The position numbers and the translations under genes are program-made. From Symbiodinium natans (taxonomy: Eukaryota; Sar; Dinophyceae; Suessiales; Symbiodiniaceae), in contig CAJNDS010000236.1 in assembly GCA_905221605.1 (NCBI GenBank), positions 519,501 through 583,500 on the forward strand: 64,000 nucleotides of DNA. Reading direction: 5' to 3'. Positions 47,501 through 53,500 of this stretch are shown piece by piece. Below the pieces are notes generated by a model. It did no database searches, had not been told where the DNA came from, and worked only from the letters and a program-made list of their open reading frames with translations. Numbering within the stretch: the stretch's first letter is position 1; the number at the start of each line of letters is the position of its first letter.

Positions 47501-50500
47501 GGAGAAAGGTGGGGGATGCCCGGGACCCGGAACACCAATAGGACATGGGAGAACTGCGTGGAAGAAGGATGCGAAAGCTTTGCAGATGGCAGGTTTGGAA
47601 TGGAATTTACGGGTTGGAATGGCCCACTTGCTGCGACGCGGGCATCGGCAAAGTTGTCGCGAAAGAACTATAGATATTCAGTTATGAGTCTGCCAGTTTA
47701 TTCATGGTGTAGCGCATGTTACTTCAGCAGGCGTTGGCCTTTTGCAGCCAGCATGCTGTGGCTGGGGCGTATCGGCGTGTCTGGCGAGCCCGAATGCAAA
47801 ATCGTGTCTGTGTGGTTTTCTCTCCTGAGTCAGGTTTTCCCTTGCGACGCCAACCCAGGGCAGTTGTGTTTAAATCATAATCGTGTTTACATGTATCTCG
47901 GGCTTAGAATGTGGCCACAATGTCACAAGGTCGCCAGGGCGTTCGACTGAACACGGCAGATGACATTTTTGCAATGAGGTCAGTGGCCGCAACCGGGATT
48001 TCTTAGAAAAGCCCCTCGGCCTGTCCTCCCATAAGATAAGGTGGCGCTATTGCTGAGGGGCCTCTGTGCGCAAGCTCATTTGCTGCAGGTTGTTCATCGG
48101 CTCTGGTTTGCAATAATTTCCGACCAGTAGTTGCCTCTGGCAGTTTACAGTCCATGGCAGAGTACTGGCAGAGAACTCTGGATCATCTAGAGCCCACTGC
48201 ATTAAACCAGGCCGGCTTGGAGTGTCAGGGGGTCAGGGCCCATCTGGGATTCGAGGCAGGCCATCGCACGCCGAGGGGGATGGCTCAGAAGTTTCTTGTA
48301 ACTTGGGTCACATCTCCAAGGCCCCGGCGTCACTTGCAGTAGCACTTGCACCTCGCACAGCTTTGCCCAAGTACTTTGGTACCAGTCACCCTAAACCCTA
48401 AACTAAACCCTCAACCGCCAAAATGAGTTTCAGCCCAGCAACGGAGGCACTTCGGTGATCTGGCCACCCTGACGCTGATAGCCGAACATGGCCCCATGGC
48501 TTGCAAGACCATTTGCACGCACAGCAAGAACTTGGTAGCCCACTGGTACCCTTTTGCCCTGTTTTTTTTTGGTTATGGGTTCCCTTACAAAATAGCCAAC
48601 CCAAAAAAGGGTGCCCTTATAAACAAAAGCACTTAATTACTGGGCTACCAAGAGAAAGGCCAGGGAGCCCAGGAATGGGCATGGTTTGGTTCGGCTCATG
48701 CTGTGAGCTTGCTGGGCCAGGACCCAGCCCACTGGCATGGCGGGGTCAGGTCAAAGAGGAAGGGTGGCTGTGGCTGAGCAGGGCTGGACATGGCATCTTC
48801 TCTCAAAATGGTTCCGCGACTCTGGTTGATGCTGAAGCAGAGTCATGCGACAAGGCTGGGGATCGTTGGGACACTCGGTATGTAGTGGCCGGTGCAGTTC
48901 ATCATGGTTTCTTGTACGGTGCGGTTGGAGGGGTTTGGCTGCGTGGCTAGCCATCTACAACCCTTGACTACGACTTGCCCCAGAAGGCCACAAGTCATCG
49001 TAATTTACGGGACCCAGTAATGACATCAGAGAGTTTGAGTCGAATGCTGGATGATGCTGTGGATGTTCTCCTCGAAGAAGGTTTTGCGTCAGATGCAAAA
49101 CAGAAAGTCAGTCCGGGGCACAGCAATTGAGGCAGCTCACTCAGATTTTCGGCTTGAAGCCCGGTATTGTTCCAAGCTTCTGATTCTTGTCACATCGCGC
49201 CGAACGATGCCAACTGCCTGACCCAAGGTTACTTTAAGCGGGGGCCAGACACAGATGGGAAGTGGGTGGAATTCACACCGTACAGCACGTTGGACTGGAT
49301 GGATTCTTGGCCTGAGTATATGTGAACCGGTGGGCTTGCTATGCATTGTGGCGAGTTTGGTTAGCCGTACTCGCGTGTTCGAGAACGAGGTAACGCGTTA
49401 CTTGGGGCAAGTAGCTCTGCTCAATGTAACAATCTAGCGGGGTTGGAAGTTGAGGATCTGGTCTTCTCTCATCATATAGGATCGTTTGCGAGCACGTGGC
49501 CTCATCTTGACGTGTAGTTGCGTCTGCTTTGGGTGCGTGGAAAGTTGCTTTCAAGTCGTGCAACGCGAAGCGACCGCCGTCCAGGACAAGATCTATCCCG
49601 TTCTCGAGATGTTCAGGCGATGCACTCCAGGCTCCCCCGGTCCAGTCTGCGTTGGAGGTATGTAGATCGGGAGAGGGCTCTTCTTACTGTAGGTTCGTTA
49701 GGAAGGAGGGAATGAGGCGCCCTATATCCCCCTACATATACCCTTTAAGGGATGATATAGGGTGCCTCACCCCCTCATTACTAAGCAACAGTAAGTTGTG
49801 CGAATACAGCTGACAGCCCAGGTGCCACCATCGAGCAGAAGGCTTCGGCCATAGTGTGGCACTACCGGGATTGCGATGAGGAGCTTGTAAGAAAGGTCAG
49901 AGTTAGGTTGCCATGTAATGGAGCTGCCCTTGAGGGCGTGCGATGCCTTGCTTCGAAGCCTTGAGAGACCCCCTGACTCCGCCTGTTCTATGGAGGACTA
50001 CGGCCAGTTCAAAGCAAAGGAGCTGATGCACCAGCCACGAGACCGCCTTGGGCTTCGGTGGTTCTGGCTAGAGTGGCTAGAGGGGTTCAAGGGGGCTATG
50101 GAACCCAAGGTACCCTGACACTCCCTAGGGCTCCCGAAGGTTCGCTTGCTACCTACCCCCCGGTGAACCCCCCCCCTCCCTTAAGAATTCTATAATGTTT
50201 GCTTGTTTCTGGCAGGGCTTACGTAAGGCGTGAGGAAAGTTGTGAGCTAGGACGAGAGAAGCTGTTTTGATAGGTGGCCTGAAGCCTCGTTTATCGAGAG
50301 GGGGCCCATGGCTGGTTGGCCCCTCACAACACAGTGTTTCGATTTTCGTCTACGCTGCCCTTGACTCTTTTCTTGCGCCTCCCAGCCTTCGCTCAAATTG
50401 TTCCAAAAACGAAGCAGGAAAGCCAGCAACACAGAGATAGACCGAGAGTCGGAGTCAGAGGGACTCCCCACGCCCGCGGCTTGAATCATTGAACTGAGGC

Positions 50501-53500
50501 TGGCCTTGATGCTCGGAAACCTGCCGTGTGCTATCAGCCAGGGCAACAAGACTCTTGCCCGGGTATGAGGAAAGTTGAAGTTCAGGGTGTTGGCAGAAAC
50601 CTTCTTCATCTTTCAGGGTTGGCTTTACCCAGTTCCAGGCCTTGGGTTAACGGAGCACTCTTCCGCACTTCAACCCTGTTTAGGCCCCGTTTCCCGCAGG
50701 TTGACACAGGCTGCTGCATGGGGAGCATCGCAAAAAGTATGCGCATGTCGGGGCCGGAAGCAGTTGCAGAAGTTGTCGCTTTGAGAGTGTTGCCGCATGA
50801 TACGGTCTTGGGCCTTTGCCATTCAATTTTTGTGAGAACGTGAAAGACTATACAAAAGCACAAAGTTGTGTTGGCACCACAGCTTTTTTACCCGCGCAGA
50901 TAAGAAGCTTCTGCTGACAAGCTTGAGACCTCGGCTTCTTGGCAGCGGACATGCGGTTGCTAGAGGCTGGATCACGTATAGGATCACCACAGTCGGCAAC
51001 CGTCGCAGAGTTGCAGTTGGGAGCAGAGACTGCAACTACTGCCAAGGTCCGAGCTATCGCATTCTGCTAGACCACCGAAAAAAAAACACGAGCTGTCTCA
51101 GTGCGCAGCGCCAGCGCGCCTCTCGCAATTCGAAGTTCGGCCGCTTCGGGCAGAGGGTGAGAGAGGACGGATGCCATGGTAAGCTATGTGAAGCTTCTTT
51201 TGACAACTGGCACCCGAGTTTATCGAGAAAGATTTTCTCACAAGACGTTCTTGCAGTCGGCCTTGGAGCAAGAGATGCGTGGGCACATGGAGAAGCAGTG
51301 TTACCGGTGGAGCATGGGGCGCAGCGAAACACCATATCTAGTATCCGAGAATCCTGCACGGTACGACTGCCGGAACTGGCCGTGGCCTTGGCTGATTCTG
51401 CAATGGGTATGCACAGAGCACCGACAAGCGGCGGAACACGATGCGCCAGGCCAGCGCCAGGTCAAAGCTTCAAAAAGGCTCACTTCTTCCTTTGCTTTGG
51501 GGGATGTGCATCTATAGGCTTGAAGCTCATTTTCTGACCAAGGATTGTGGAAGTGGCGTCCCTCTCGGTGAGGAAGGGCGTGGTGGTGGGCAATGCTGTG
51601 CAACAGCCCCTACGCTGAGCCGGATTTCTTGTTTCGGGAGTCCAGAGTTTGCGTGTTCCCTGGGCGTACCGCAGAAATTGTCTACTCAAAAGTTTTGCGG
51701 GCCTTGAGCTTATAGATGCTCTGTGTGCTGAGTGGTGGGTGCGCACGCACTCTGCGAAAGCGAGAAATCGGAAAGGCCCGTAACCCTGACCCTGGCCGGC
51801 TCAAGGCATGAAAGCATCGCCAAACCTTTCCAGGAGGCTCGGAGCAAGGGTCCCCAACTTCCCTTGCTGTGGGTTGAAAGTTCACGCAGCTCCGCACCGG
51901 CACTCAACAAGAACCGGCATCTAGCAGAGAGAGAGAGAGGGGGGGGACCTCTTTCGAGGGGTCCTTTCAAGCGTGCAGCAGAAGAAGAAGAGAGAGAAAG
52001 AGAGGGAGAGAGAGAGAGAGAGAGAGAGCCGTGCAAGACCCTTGTTGCTGCAAAGGCTCTACAGGTGTGCACAACCTTGTTGAGATGGGAAGTGTGACTG
52101 CCCCCCCCCCCCCACCCCCCCGGTTCCAGGGGCGCAGAACTGGAAGCCCACATCTTCTGCAGGTCTTGATCTGTGGTGACGACCGCACGGATGAGCCGGG
52201 AAGCTGCAGTTGAGTTTGAACGATGCAGTGCAGACTTTGAAGCATGGCAGTCTATAAGGCCTCTACCTATACCCAAAGCATCCGCCTTCGATGTTGCTTT
52301 ATCAGATTAGATTGGCCCGAAAATTCAATTGCACCGGTACGGAACCTTTCTCGTTTTGGCTCGAGCGAATACCAGAAACATGTGATCCCCAAGCCCTGGA
52401 CCATAGCAATACCCCCAGCTCAGGAATAGATGGTCATATGATGCCTCTTTATTAACACTCCCCACAATAGAATCTAAACTCAAATCTCCCCGCATGACAC
52501 TCAAGGGAAGACGGGCTTTCCGTAATATGGTCAGCGGTGGAAACCATAGCCAGCCTGGCGTGTACCCCCTCTGCGTATCAAGCCCGCAAAGATTGAGACT
52601 ACTCCGAGTTTGGGGGGTTACGAAAGTAGGGGACCCCGAAAATAGACCCCCAAAGAGTAGGATCCCCTTGTGCTAAGGTGCCCTTTAAAATCGTAAGCCC
52701 CCCCCCCAACTTTTTTTAGGATCGTAGAAACCGAGAGCTTTTCGAAGGACGAGGCGCGTAGCGCTTCGGGTGCTTCGCTTAGGGAAGCCCCGTCATGCCG
52801 GCACCGCCCCGGAATCGCGAGGCCAGCCTTATACTATATGGGGGTTTATGATGCAAAAGGGGTACCTTATTGGGGTCCTTAAGTACAAGGGGATCCTACA
52901 ATTTGGGGTTTATTTTCGGGGTCCCCTATTTTCGTAAACCCCCATACAAAGCTTGAGCTGTACTCACGAGTTGTCATGTCTTGCTATTGAAAAAGTGGTA
53001 GTGGTATAGTGTACTACTGCATTGCACGGCTCTCCAAACCATGTTCCAGATTTCTGGAGTTTACTGTATAGAAAGCCGGGGTTCATGGGGCTTATAGGTT
53101 ACAGGGGGTTGATGTGTGTTCTTATGGGTTTACATGTATGGGTTTATAGGGTTCATGTGCTTTGTATGGGGGTTGTATGTTTTTTTGTGTGTTTATAGGG
53201 GCTGATACGGGGTTTTGCGGGTTTTTGTAGGGTTCCTATTGTGGCGCAGGCGAAGATGCCGGCCTGTTCGGCCGAGTTCAGCCGGCTTTTGCAACTCTTA
53301 GCTGCGGAGCACGTAAAGGAGCCTTTTCTGGAGGTTTAGGGTTTTGGGTTTTGGGTTTAGGGTTTAGGGGTTGGCCGATCAAAGGGCCCTTCAACCCAAA
53401 AAATGGCGATGCAGAGCTTGAGAGGACTTAAGGGGCGCATGTTGGATTTCTTAAGGCCTCAATCGCCTTAGTCACCCTGAAGCCGATGATGTTGCCAGCC

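Larger units (their letters stand above)
46842..49248 (+). other. Long TPS-TPP intron region with an unassigned part
   Basis: Holds a GT microsatellite (47438-47468), a family-B and a family-E element. Open + frames at 47480-47950, 48154-48342 (AHLGFEAGHRTPRGM, faintly like the LGxxAEHG part of TPP) and 48501-48950. The TPP SGR motif must be here or missing. Confidence 0.5.

Noticed and set aside
50866-51537. A 223-codon + strand open frame inside a TPS-TPP intron
   Set aside because: Composition is not clearly coding, other frames on both strands are equally open, and no domain is recognisable.
52347-52366. TTTTGGCTCGAG resembles the end of the dinoflagellate spliced-leader sequence
   Set aside because: Only about 12 bases match, with one mismatch. 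The first half of the leader and a following GT donor are missing. Chance similarity is likely.
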